Shown piece after piece: positions 53,845-63,387 of a stretch of DNA of 64,000 nucleotides. The number at the start of each line of letters is the position of its first letter. The first letter of the stretch is position 1. Location of the stretch: NCBI GenBank assembly GCA_015665415.1, contig JADFAE010000005.1, positions 124,001 to 188,000 of the forward strand. Reading direction: 5' to 3'. A program made the translations under genes and the position numbers. The DNA is from Roseobacter sp. Its GTDB lineage: Bacteria; Pseudomonadota; Alphaproteobacteria; Rhodobacterales; Rhodobacteraceae. Below the pieces are notes generated by a model. That model saw only the letters and a program-made list of their open reading frames with translations. It was not told where the DNA came from and searched no databases.

Positions 53845-56403
53845 ATGCCTGATACCCCCTATGCCACATTGATCACCGCCTCGGCACCGATTGCCACCTC
53901 CAGCCATGGGGGCAGGGCCAAGTGTTTGCAAAGACTGGTGCGTTTGGATTTGCCGGTGCCCTGTACGGTAGCATTGTCTTTCTCTGCGGTGCAGAATGCG
54001 GCGGCCGGAGAGCTGCCGGATCTGGCTGCCATTCTGGGGGAGTTCAGCGAGGATGCGCTGCTCTGCGTGCGGCCCTCGTCGGAGGTGCCGGATTGGGGTG
54101 GACCCTCGGCGATTTTGAACATTGGCATGAATGATGCCCGCTACGTGAGCCTCTGTGACAGTCTGGGCAAGGAGGCGGCCTCGTCGCTCTATCTGCGCTT
54201 TGTGCAATCCTACGCTGTACATGTGGCGCGACTGGACCCGGATGCCTTTGACGACGTCGAAGAAGGCGGTCCGGATGCGCTGCGTGAGATCCTGCAGGCC
54301 TATGAGGCGGAGGCGGATGAGGTCTTTCCGCAGGATCCCGGTGAACAATTGGCGGCGGTGTTGCGGTCGATGTCGCGGGCCTGGGAGGGCACTTCGGCGC
54401 GGCTGTTGCGGCAGGCCAAGGGCGCGCCGGCTGAGGCCGGGCTGGGGCTGGTGGTGCAGGAGATGATTCCGGGGCTGGGCCAGGGCGAATGTGGGTCGGG
54501 GGTGTTGCAGCTGGTGAATTCCAAAACCGGCAAGCCGCAGCTGACCGGGCGCTATCTGAGCCAGAGCCAGGGCCGTGAAGCCTTGGGGGCGGGCACGGAG
54601 GCGCTGTTTCTGGAACGCGACGACCGTGGGCCCTCGCTGGAAGATTTGGCACCGGAGGCCTTTGCCCGCATCAAGGCGGATGCGGCCCTGATGCGCGCGC
54701 GTCTGCGCGAAGAGATGCAGGTGGAATTCGTCATTCAGAATGGCGCGGTTCATATCCTGGATGGGGTGCGGGTGCAGCGCTCGTCGCGGGCGGCGGTGCG
54801 GATCGCTGTGGCGCTGGCGCAAGACGGCATCATCCCGCCCCATGAGGCGGTGATGCGGGTCGATGCCCATGTGCTGAACGAGCTGTTGCACCGGCAGGTG
54901 GCTCCGGGCGCGCAGCGGGACGTGATCGGGTCGGGCATTGCGGCCAGCCCGGGGGCTGCGACGGGTCATCTGGTCTTTACCGCTGTCGATGCGCAGTCGA
55001 GTGCTGCCCGGGGGGAACCTTGCATTCTGGTGCGACGGGAGACCTCGCCCGAAGATGTGCGCGGCATGCATGCGGCTGTGGGGGTGCTCACGGGCAAGGG
55101 CGGCATGACCAGCCACGCGGCGGTGATTGGGCGCGGCTTGGGCCTGCCCTGTATCGTCGGGGCCTCGGACATGAAATTTGATTCCAAGAAAAAGCAACTG
55201 GTCACCGACCAGGGGCGGGTGTTTCGCGCCGGAGACGTTGTCACCATTGATGGCAGCAGCGGTGAGATTTTGGCGGGCCAGCCAGAAATGCTGGAGGCAG
55301 CCCAGGATGACGCCTTTCAGGCGCTGTTGACCTGGGCCGATGAGGCCCGTGACATCGGCATTCGTGCCAATGCGGATACGCCCGCCGATGCGCAGACCGC
55401 GCGCAATTTCAATGCCGAGGGCATCGGGCTGTGCCGGACAGAGCATATGTTCTTTGATCCCGGTCGGTTGACGGTGATGCGCGAGATGATTTTTGCCGAG
55501 ACTTCGAGCGGGCGGGAAGCGGTGCTGGAGCGGTTGCTGCCGATGCAGCGCGAAGATTTCCAGGAGCTGTTTCAGATCATGGAGGGGATGCCGGTCTGCA
55601 TTCGCCTGTTTGATCCGCCACTTCATGAGTTTCTGCCCGCCACCAAATCCGGCCAGCGGGAGCTGTCCGAGGCCCTCGGGATTCCGGTGAGCGACGTCAC
55701 CCGCCGGGTTGAAGAGATGGGTGAATACAATCCCATGCTGGGTCTGCGCGGCGTGCGCCTGGGGGTCACTGTGCCCGAGATCTATGACATGCAGGCCCGG
55801 GCCATTTTTGAGGCCACGCTTCTGGCCTCCAAGGCCGGTGCGCCCGTGGTGCCGGAAGTGATGATCCCGCTGGTCTCGGCCAAGCGCGAGGTGGAATTGG
55901 TCAAGGCCCGCATCGACGCGGTGGCGGCGGCTGTTGCTTTGGAGCAGGGCGAGAGTTTTGACTACCGTCTGGGCGTCATGGTGGAGACCCCACGCGCAGC
56001 GCTGCGGGCGGATGAGATTGCGCCACATACGGCCTTCCTGAGCTTTGGCACCAATGACCTCACCCAGATGACCTATGGGTTGTCGCGCGATGATGCCGGG
56101 CGCTTCATGTCCAACTATGTGCAACAGGAGGTCTTTCCTGAAGATCCGTTCCATGTGCTGGATGTGGATGGGGTCGGAGAGCTGTTGAAATTGGGGGTGC
56201 AGCGTGGCCGCAGTGCCAATCCGCAGGTCACCCTGTCGATCTGCGGCGAGCATGGCGGCAACCCCGAATCGATAGCCTTTTGCCGGGCGGCAGGCTTTGA
56301 CTATGTCTCGTGTTCGCCCTTCCGCGTGCCGGTGGTTCGCCTGGCTGCTGCGCAGCTTGCCATTGGTGAGAAAACCGGTGTTGCGGCACCAACATACACA
56401 TAA
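53845..56403 (+). CDS. PPDK-like PEP-binding protein, degenerate ATP-grasp half
   Basis: About 852 residues with pyruvate phosphate dikinase layout. The swivelling His domain (GGMTSHAAVIGRGLG, His near 424) and the PEP/pyruvate barrel (GIGLCRTEHMFF, GTNDLTQMTYG, SICGEHGG) are intact. The N-terminal ATP-grasp half deviates: GGRAKCL replaces GGKGANL, VRPSSEVPDWGGPSAILN replaces the RSGA/MPGMMDT segment, and LQLVNSKTG replaces FTRNPxTG. ATP/Pi binding is therefore doubtful. True PPDK interconverts pyruvate and PEP. The ATG at 53845 is chosen; a GTG at 53824 is possible. Confidence 0.85.
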   Translation: MPDTPYATLITASAPIATSSHGGRAKCLQRLVRLDLPVPCTVALSFSAVQNAAAGELPDLAAILGEFSEDALLCVRPSSEVPDWGGPSAILNIGMNDARYVSLCDSLGKEAASSLYLRFVQSYAVHVARLDPDAFDDVEEGGPDALREILQAYEAEADEVFPQDPGEQLAAVLRSMSRAWEGTSARLLRQAKGAPAEAGLGLVVQEMIPGLGQGECGSGVLQLVNSKTGKPQLTGRYLSQSQGREALGAGTEALFLERDDRGPSLEDLAPEAFARIKADAALMRARLREEMQVEFVIQNGAVHILDGVRVQRSSRAAVRIAVALAQDGIIPPHEAVMRVDAHVLNELLHRQVAPGAQRDVIGSGIAASPGAATGHLVFTAVDAQSSAARGEPCILVRRETSPEDVRGMHAAVGVLTGKGGMTSHAAVIGRGLGLPCIVGASDMKFDSKKKQLVTDQGRVFRAGDVVTIDGSSGEILAGQPEMLEAAQDDAFQALLTWADEARDIGIRANADTPADAQTARNFNAEGIGLCRTEHMFFDPGRLTVMREMIFAETSSGREAVLERLLPMQREDFQELFQIMEGMPVCIRLFDPPLHEFLPATKSGQRELSEALGIPVSDVTRRVEEMGEYNPMLGLRGVRLGVTVPEIYDMQARAIFEATLLASKAGAPVVPEVMIPLVSAKREVELVKARIDAVAAAVALEQGESFDYRLGVMVETPRAALRADEIAPHTAFLSFGTNDLTQMTYGLSRDDAGRFMSNYVQQEVFPEDPFHVLDVDGVGELLKLGVQRGRSANPQVTLSICGEHGGNPESIAFCRAAGFDYVSCSPFRVPVVRLAAAQLAIGEKTGVAAPTYT

Positions 56404-56521
56404 AATTAAGGAATTCTTGGTTTTTCCGCCCCCGGCCGAACCCGGTCCGATGATGCTCGCTTTGGCTTGATTTTCCTAAAACTGGACGTTTTGCGGGAAT
56501 TTCGTTAAAGGAGGCGATCGC

Positions 56522-57217
56522 ATGAGACTGGGGAGGCCATGCGCAAGTGGACAAATGAGGATCCCTGACATGAAATTCCTGACCTTGGCTGCCCTGGCGG
56601 TGGCAACAACAATGACGGGACAAATGGCAACAGCCGAAGCCAGTCTGAGCGATCTGTTCCAGCGTGAACAGTCCAGCCTGAATGCGGTTCCCAAGGCCCG
56701 CTTGTCCGGGTTTCTGGGCTTCAAATTCCGCCCCAAGACCCCTGCGGTTGAAGACATAACCTTCTCCAAGGCCTGGCTGGACCAACAGCCGGTGGCGACG
56801 GGGGATGCAAATTTCTCTTGTCTTGCGGAGGCGCTGTATTTCGAGGCGCGCGGTGAAACGGTCAAAGGCCAGTTTGCTGTCGCAGAGGTGATCATGAACC
56901 GGGCCAAAAGCGCCCAGTTTCCCAATACGCTGTGCGGCGTGATCAACCAGGGCACCGGTCGGCGCTACCAGTGCCAGTTCACCTATACCTGCGATGGGCA
57001 CGAAGAGGTGATCCGCGAAAGGGCGGCCTATGTTCGGGTGGCCAAAGTGGCCCGCCTGGTGATCGATGGGGCCGCGCCGGATCTGACCCAGGGGGCCACC
57101 TATTACCACACCAATGCCGTCAGTCCGCGCTGGAGCCGCAGTTTCACCAAGACCACACGGATCGGGGTGCATCTGTTCTATCGCGATGACCGCTACCGCA
57201 CCGCCTCTAGCGAATAG
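56522..57217 (+). CDS. SleB-type cell wall hydrolase
   Basis: About 231 residues. A signal peptide (hydrophobic FLTLAALAVATT, cleavage near ATAEA) is followed by a C-terminal Hydrolase_2 domain (CLAEALYFEARGETVKGQFA near 100-119, then CGVINQGTGRRYQCQFTYTC). The Glu in EARGE is the probable catalytic acid. It cleaves peptidoglycan. The ATG at 56522 has a perfect AAGGAGG 7 nt upstream; the ATG at 56570 (MKFLTL) also has GAGG and would give a shorter, more usual signal peptide. Confidence 0.88.
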   Translation: MRLGRPCASGQMRIPDMKFLTLAALAVATTMTGQMATAEASLSDLFQREQSSLNAVPKARLSGFLGFKFRPKTPAVEDITFSKAWLDQQPVATGDANFSCLAEALYFEARGETVKGQFAVAEVIMNRAKSAQFPNTLCGVINQGTGRRYQCQFTYTCDGHEEVIRERAAYVRVAKVARLVIDGAAPDLTQGATYYHTNAVSPRWSRSFTKTTRIGVHLFYRDDRYRTASSE

Positions 57218-57439
57218 ATCACTGGCCTGACCTGATCCCCCTAACAGCCGAGAGGCTGTGTTCGGAGGATCTGGGCTAATATGAGGTTTTCGTGTTGCGC
57301 ACGGCTTGGTTGTTTCTGAAGAAATTGCCTGCTTATGCGACGTTTTCGAGACCTAGTCTGGCGCAAGCGAACCTGTTAAGTCCTTTGCGCAAGAGTAGGA
57401 TGTAACCCCACGTCCAAGCCAGACAAAGGCCCTTACCCC

Positions 57440-58360
57440 ATGTCTTCAGAAGTTCGCCTCGCCTTTGAGCACCCCTCTGAGCGGTCGGTCGCGACAGCCC
57501 GGCCCGGCCCGTTGGACCGGATTTCCCTGCGGGATCACATGGTGGAGGTCGAGATCGGCGCGTTCCAGGCGGAACGGGGCACCACCCAGCGGATCTGCTT
57601 TAATGTGGTGGTCGAGATCACGCCACTGCCTGCGGATCTCGATGACGATGTCGATCGCATCCTGTCCTATGACAAGGTCAGCGAGGCGATCGCCTTTGAA
57701 CTGGCGGCGGAACGGCTCAACCTGTTGGAAACCCTGGCCGAACGTGTCGCTGAGCGAATCCTGCTGGAACCCCAGGCTGTGCGGGTCTTTGTGCGCATCG
57801 AAAAGCTGGATCGCGGCCCCGGTGCCCTGGGGGTCGAGATCGTGCGCTCCAAGGATCAGGTGAGCCATGCGGTCGAGGAAGACGAGCCACCGCATCCCCG
57901 GCTGATGTATCTGTCCAACAGCGCCATCGAGAGCGAAAACTTCACCACTTGGGTGGATCAGATGGAGTGTCGCCAGCGTCCGCTGATTCTCTGTGTCGGC
58001 CCACACCCGCTGGAGACGCCCAAAACCGGCCACAAGATGACCCAGCGTCGGATTGATTTGCTCTCAATTGAGCAAAATGCCTGGCGTTTGGCCGCCAAGG
58101 ATGACCGCTGTGTGGTAGTTTCCACCCGGACCGAACTCGATTGGGCCATGAAAAATGGGCAAATCTGCGTCTGGGCCCCCTCCAAGATTGTTCTCGACGC
58201 GGTTGATGGGCCGGCGGCTGCCCCGTCTGAATCAGTTGCATTGGCGGCTTGGTTTGCGGCAACCTTTGAGGCGGGCGAGATGATTGTCATTGGTGCCGAC
58301 CTGCCTGCCTGCCCTCAGGTCCCTTTGCGCGCCGTCGATGTGGAGCAGAAGCAACTGTGA
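57440..58360 (+). CDS. folB: Dihydroneopterin aldolase with long C-terminal extension
   Basis: A 306-residue protein. Residues 25-140 are a FolB domain: RISLRDHMVEVEIGAFQAER, SYDKV (Tyr 77), LLETLAERVA (Glu 97), IEKLD (Lys 122). FolB usually has about 120 residues; here about 165 more follow, including LILCVGPHPLETPKTGH and CVVVSTRTELDWAMKNGQIC, which I cannot assign. The aldolase splits dihydroneopterin in folate synthesis. It overlaps folP (TGATG). Confidence 0.88.
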   Translation: MSSEVRLAFEHPSERSVATARPGPLDRISLRDHMVEVEIGAFQAERGTTQRICFNVVVEITPLPADLDDDVDRILSYDKVSEAIAFELAAERLNLLETLAERVAERILLEPQAVRVFVRIEKLDRGPGALGVEIVRSKDQVSHAVEEDEPPHPRLMYLSNSAIESENFTTWVDQMECRQRPLILCVGPHPLETPKTGHKMTQRRIDLLSIEQNAWRLAAKDDRCVVVSTRTELDWAMKNGQICVWAPSKIVLDAVDGPAAAPSESVALAAWFAATFEAGEMIVIGADLPACPQVPLRAVDVEQKQL

Positions 58361-59352
58361 TGTATTACCGGCCACTGGTGCGGCATGGAGAGACACGACC
58401 CGAAGGTGCGCTTCCCCTGGCAGGGGGCTCGCTTTGGTTTTCAGAAGTAGAACTGCTGAGCCGCGAGGCACCGCCCCGGATCGTTCCGGTTGGGTTGGTC
58501 CCGGCTGAAGAACGCCACAGGCTCACCTTTCGTCGTGCCGCGATTGCCGGTCTCGACATGACCCGACCCAGGATCATGGGGATCCTCAACGTCACACCCG
58601 ACAGTTTTTCCGATGGCGGGCGCAATACCGGGCTGGAGGTCGGAGTGGCCGCAGCCCAGCGTATGATATCCGAGGGCGCGGACATCATCGATATCGGCGG
58701 GGAATCCACCCGCCCCGGTGCCACCTTTGTTGCCGAAGAAGAAGAAATCTTGCGCACTGCACCGGTGATTGCCGCGATCCGCGCTGCCTCCTCGGTGCCA
58801 ATCTCAATCGACACCCGCAAGGCTCCGGTGGCTATGGAGGCGCTGGATGTCGGGGCGCAGTTGATCAATGATGTGTCCGGTTTCACCTTTGATGCCGCGC
58901 TGGCCCCGTTGGCGGCCCAGGCTGGGGCACCGGTCTGCGTGATGCATTCGCAGGGTGATCCGGAAACCATGCAGAAGGACCCAAAATACGGCAATGTTCT
59001 GCTGGACGTCTATGACTTCCTGTCAGAACAGGTGGACCGGCTTGAGGCGACGGGGATCTTGCGGGATCAGATCGTGGTGGATCCCGGCATCGGCTTTGGC
59101 AAGACCCAGGCGCATAATCTGGCGCTGCTCAAGGGGCTCAGCCTGTTCCACGGGCTGGGGTGTCCGATCTTGTTGGGGGTTTCCCGCAAGCGCTTCATTG
59201 GCGATATTGGCCAGGAACCACAGGCGGATCGGCGCGCGCCGGGCTCTATTGCCGTTGCCCTGGCGGGGGTGGCCAAGGGGGTACAGATGCTGCGCGTCCA
59301 CGATGTGGCGGAAACCGCCCAGGCCTTGCGCCTGTGGCAGGCCATCCGCTAG
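58360..59352 (+). CDS. folP: Dihydropteroate synthase
   Basis: A 330-residue TIM-barrel enzyme. Motifs: IMGILNVTPDSFSDGG near 72-87, DIIDIGGESTRPGA near 108-121, IDTRKAPVAMEAL near 150, and the C-terminal GVSRKRFIG and LRVHDVAE. The N-terminal ~65 residues precede the barrel and are longer than in E. coli, as in several alphaproteobacteria. It joins pterin to p-aminobenzoate and is the sulfonamide target. It is coupled to folB; the usual next gene, glmM, is absent. Confidence 0.96.
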   Translation: MYYRPLVRHGETRPEGALPLAGGSLWFSEVELLSREAPPRIVPVGLVPAEERHRLTFRRAAIAGLDMTRPRIMGILNVTPDSFSDGGRNTGLEVGVAAAQRMISEGADIIDIGGESTRPGATFVAEEEEILRTAPVIAAIRAASSVPISIDTRKAPVAMEALDVGAQLINDVSGFTFDAALAPLAAQAGAPVCVMHSQGDPETMQKDPKYGNVLLDVYDFLSEQVDRLEATGILRDQIVVDPGIGFGKTQAHNLALLKGLSLFHGLGCPILLGVSRKRFIGDIGQEPQADRRAPGSIAVALAGVAKGVQMLRVHDVAETAQALRLWQAIR

Positions 59353-59360
59353 TTGGCCGC

Positions 59361-60281
59361 TTACGCGCCTGAGGACCTGGTAAACATCCGCGTCAAAGCG
59401 CCGAACTGGCTGATGCAAAGCCCGGTCAGGATCAGCGCCATGGCCATAAGCATGGAGGCGGGCAGGGCTTCACCCAAGAAGATGGCCCCCAGCACCACGG
59501 CCCAGATCGGCACCTGATAATTGGTCAGGGTCATGAAGGTGGGGCCTGCCTCGCGCACGACGATCACACGCAGCAGATTGGCCGCCGCCGTGGGGATCAG
59601 CCCCAGCAGCGCAACCAGGGCAAAGGTCTTGCCATCCGGCACCACCGGGGGCCCTTCCACGGCCCAGGCGGCGGGCACAATGATGACGCTGCCGATGACC
59701 AGAAAGATGGCTGCCAACCCGACGGGATCAGCCGCAGGCAAGCGCCGGGTCAGGATCGAGCTGACGGAATAACAGGCGGCGGCCGAAAGGCAGGCAAGAC
59801 GGCCCCAGCTTTCCAGCTCTGAGGCGGAGGTTTCAAAGGCCTTGCCGCCCAGCAGCAGCGCAACACCGCCAAAGCCAATCAGGAACCCGATGAGACGGCG
59901 CAGGACCATGCGCTCACCAGGAATGAAGACATGCGCCAGCGGCAAGACCATCAGCGGGATCGCGGCCATGCTGAGCCCGGTAAAGCCTGAGGAAACATGC
60001 TGTTGGCCCCAGTTTATCAACATAAAGGGCAGGGCGGTGCTGAAGGTGCCAATGAGCAGCAGCGCAGGCCAGTTGCTGGCGTCGGTCTTGAACAGCCTAA
60101 AGCCACGCAGACCCCAGACCCCACACAGCAGAACCGCGGCAAAGCCGATCCGCCCGGCAGCCAGCCAAAACGGGGTGATGCCGCCCAGGGCCAGTTTGAT
60201 CAGCAGGAATGTCCCCCCCCAGACAAAGCCGAGGATGGCGATCATCAGCCAGTAACGAGATTCAATGTTGTTTGAGTTCAT
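59361..60281 (-). CDS. EamA-family (DMT) transporter 1
   Basis: A 306-residue, ten-helix drug/metabolite transporter with two EamA repeats. FVWGGTFLLIKLALGGITPF near 18-37 and TNYQVPIWAVVLGAIFLGE near 254-272 are typical. It is clearly a paralogue of the gene at 60750-61673: ALPF, VLPLAH, PGERM, LRR and LIGF segments coincide. Substrate unknown. It overlaps the upstream small gene by 4 bp (ATGA) and converges with folP at 8 bp distance. Confidence 0.9.
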   Translation of the reverse strand: MNSNNIESRYWLMIAILGFVWGGTFLLIKLALGGITPFWLAAGRIGFAAVLLCGVWGLRGFRLFKTDASNWPALLLIGTFSTALPFMLINWGQQHVSSGFTGLSMAAIPLMVLPLAHVFIPGERMVLRRLIGFLIGFGGVALLLGGKAFETSASELESWGRLACLSAAACYSVSSILTRRLPAADPVGLAAIFLVIGSVIIVPAAWAVEGPPVVPDGKTFALVALLGLIPTAAANLLRVIVVREAGPTFMTLTNYQVPIWAVVLGAIFLGEALPASMLMAMALILTGLCISQFGALTRMFTRSSGA

Positions 60282-60712
60282 GACTGGTTAGAGCTCCGTG
60301 CGGAAATGGCAATTTTAAAGAGTTGCAGAGCTTGTGGCGGAATATCCGGGTTCGCCATTGTTCGAAGCAACGCATTGAATTTCCAGCTGCCGCGACCAAA
60401 AGAATGGGCGTTCTTCCCGCCAACAAGAATGATCGCTTCGTCAAAGAGAGCTAGTGCCTTTGCTTTCTCAGCGAGTTCAGCTTGTGCGATGCCCTGATTG
60501 AGCAGATTCATAGTCTGTTGATGTTTTGTATAGGCGAAGCCGGTAAAGCGCAGGCTGTTCTCGCAGCGGCGCAACCGTTCATCGGCTGGACGCTTGAAGT
60601 CGTGGCAACCGGATGCATAAAGGCTGAAGGAAAAGAAATAGATCCAAAGGCCTAGAAAGCCCCATATGCAAACGGCTGCCAGCCGTGTTTTCGGTGTATC
60701 CAGTGCTGCCAT
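60278..60712 (-). CDS. Small anchored protein of unknown function
   Basis: A 144-residue protein. One N-terminal membrane helix (VCIWGFLGLWIYFFSFSLYA) is followed by a soluble part with two cysteines (SGCHDF, RRCENS) and a TPR-like pair (LNQGIAQAELAEKAKALALF). It is more AT-rich than its neighbours. It is sandwiched between the two EamA paralogues and overlaps the second by 4 bp, so it is co-translated with it. No family recognised. Confidence 0.65.
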   Translation of the reverse strand: MAALDTPKTRLAAVCIWGFLGLWIYFFSFSLYASGCHDFKRPADERLRRCENSLRFTGFAYTKHQQTMNLLNQGIAQAELAEKAKALALFDEAIILVGGKNAHSFGRGSWKFNALLRTMANPDIPPQALQLFKIAISARSSNQS

Positions 60713-60749
60713 TTTGCCTGCTGGGCCTCTGGTGAAATTTTCTCATGTT

Positions 60750-61673
60750 TCAGGGGCGTTGGCGGTGTGCGGGGGCGCGGCTTAGCAGCAAGCCGCCAAG
60801 GATCAGTGCCAGGGCAGCAAAAAGCTGCGGCGGCAGGGTTTCATTGAGCAGCAGCGCGCCAAAGAACACGGACCAGACCGGCACCTGATAGTTTACTGTC
60901 GACAGAAAACCGGGACCAGCGCTGCGGGCCACCTGCACCAATAGAACCTGGGCAAGGGCAGTGGGCAGCAGGCCGAGATAGAGCACCGCCAGTAGCGCGC
61001 GCCCTTCGGGTAGCTGCGGAACGCCTTCCTGCCACAGGGCTGTGGGCACAATCATCAGCGCGCCGCAGCTAAGGGCAGCCGCAGAGAGCGACAGCAGGTT
61101 TACCGAAGGACACAGCCGGGTGATGATCGAGCCGATGGCATAACACAGGGCTGCGCCAAGACAGGCCAGCCGCGCCAGGGATTCAAAATCACTGCCCGCG
61201 CTGGCAAAGGCCTCAAGCCCGATCAAGGTGAGAACACCTGCAAAACCAATGAGAAAGCTGAGGCTGCGGCGCAGGGTCATACGCTCTCCGGGCACCAGGA
61301 AATGCGCCAGGGGCAAAACAAACAGCGGCACCACTGCCATGCAGACCCCGGCAAAACCGCTGGCGACATAGGTTTGCCCCCAGCTGAGCAGCGAAAACGG
61401 CAGCGCATTGGTGAAGAAACCCATGCCAAGGGCACACAGCCAGATCCGACGCCCGATGCGGTCACCGAAGGACGGCAGCCCGATCCCCATCACCGTGGTG
61501 ATGATCAAAAGCGCGATGGCACCCAATGAGATCCGCACCGCGGCTATCGACATCGGGCCAAGGCCCTCAAGCGCCAAGGTAACGGCCATGAAGGAAGACC
61601 CCCAGATCAGGCCGAGGAAAATCAGCTTGATCCAATTGGCGGTGCCGGCGCCAGTCTGTGCGGTGGTCTGCAT
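60750..61673 (-). CDS. EamA-family (DMT) transporter 2
   Basis: A 307-residue, ten-helix EamA protein. GLIWGSSFMAVTLALEGLGP near 18-37 and TVNYQVPVWSVFFGALLLNE near 259-278 mark the two repeats. Paralogue of the transporter at 59361-60281, so the pair probably arose by tandem duplication. Being just after the ilvC terminator it may export a branched-chain metabolite, which is only a guess. Confidence 0.9.
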   Translation of the reverse strand: MQTTAQTGAGTANWIKLIFLGLIWGSSFMAVTLALEGLGPMSIAAVRISLGAIALLIITTVMGIGLPSFGDRIGRRIWLCALGMGFFTNALPFSLLSWGQTYVASGFAGVCMAVVPLFVLPLAHFLVPGERMTLRRSLSFLIGFAGVLTLIGLEAFASAGSDFESLARLACLGAALCYAIGSIITRLCPSVNLLSLSAAALSCGALMIVPTALWQEGVPQLPEGRALLAVLYLGLLPTALAQVLLVQVARSAGPGFLSTVNYQVPVWSVFFGALLLNETLPPQLFAALALILGGLLLSRAPAHRQRP

Positions 61674-61685
61674 TGGGAATTCTCC

Positions 61686-61726
61686 TAAAAAAACAACGGG
61701 GGCGTCCCAAGCATTGGAACGCCCCG
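61686..61726 (-). terminator. Terminator of ilvC
   Basis: Minus-strand stem CGGGGCGT...ACGCCCCCG followed by TTGTTTTTTTAGG (seven Ts). It lies about 50 bp after the ilvC stop and just before the EamA transporter start. Confidence 0.9.
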
Positions 61727-61777
61727 CAGAAAATCAAAGCTATGGGAGGATTGCTCCGCCCATCCAGTTAAGGCGCT

Positions 61778-62833
<1,056 letters not shown>

Positions 62834-62874
62834 TCATAGGGGGCGGGTTGGGATGTGCACCTGCAAAATTCGCA

Positions 62875-62920
62875 ACTATCGGATAAATTTCGCGATAGTC
62901 ATTCGTTATATTGTAATATA
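62875..62920. promoter_or_regulatory. Dyads between ilvC and lrp
   Basis: Two inverted repeats in an AT-rich stretch: ACTATCG/CGATAGT (62875-62881 with 62893-62899, 11-bp spacer) and TATATT-GT-AATATA (62907-62920). AT-rich dyads beside a divergent Lrp gene suggest autoregulation and ilvC control. TATAAT lies at 62922-62927, only 4 bp before the lrp ATG. Confidence 0.6.
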
Positions 62921-62931
62921 GTATAATTTTC

Positions 62932-63387
62932 ATGCTTGATGATCTTGATCGGCGCATATTGCGCCATATGCAAAGCGACCCGGACCAGTCGATTCCCGAT
63001 CTGGCAACGCGCCTGGGCCTGACGCCTTCGCGGCTGTCGCGCCGCCTGGAGAAGCTGCGTGAGGGGGGCGTGCTCTTGGGGCTGCGCGCCGTGATCGACT
63101 GGCGTGCGCTTGGCTACGCGGTCGAGGTCTCGCTGCGCATCACCCTGGACAAGACCAATCCGCGGGCCTTTGATGAATTCACTGTCGAGGCGCGCGCGAT
63201 CCCAGAGGTCTTGGAAATCCAGACCTTTCTGGGCCAGGTGGATGTGCGGCTCTCGGTGATTGCCCGCGACATGGCGCATTACCAGGAGATCTATCGCAGC
63301 AGCATCCTGACCCTGCCGCATATCGCCGACATCGAGGCGCTGATGCATGTGGCGCGGATCAAAACCGATGAAAGCCTGCCGCTATGA
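62932..63387 (+). CDS. Lrp/AsnC-family regulator 1
   Basis: A 151-residue regulator. N-terminal helix-turn-helix (LDDLDRRILRHMQSDPDQS, then LATRLGLTPSRLSRRLEKL) and a C-terminal RAM ligand domain (from about residue 70). Such proteins sense amino acids, often leucine. No Shine-Dalgarno precedes the ATG, and a TATAAT lies 4 bp away, so the mRNA may be leaderless. It is divergent from ilvC, the likely target, and overlaps the next lrp gene by 4 bp. Confidence 0.92.
   Translation: MLDDLDRRILRHMQSDPDQSIPDLATRLGLTPSRLSRRLEKLREGGVLLGLRAVIDWRALGYAVEVSLRITLDKTNPRAFDEFTVEARAIPEVLEIQTFLGQVDVRLSVIARDMAHYQEIYRSSILTLPHIADIEALMHVARIKTDESLPL

Noticed and set aside
53773-56253. 826-codon open frame on the minus strand opposite the PPDK-like gene
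   Set aside because: It is fully antisense to a gene with clear family motifs, is rich in His, Arg and Gln, and has no recognisable domain. Long antisense frames are expected from the GC-rich third codon positions.
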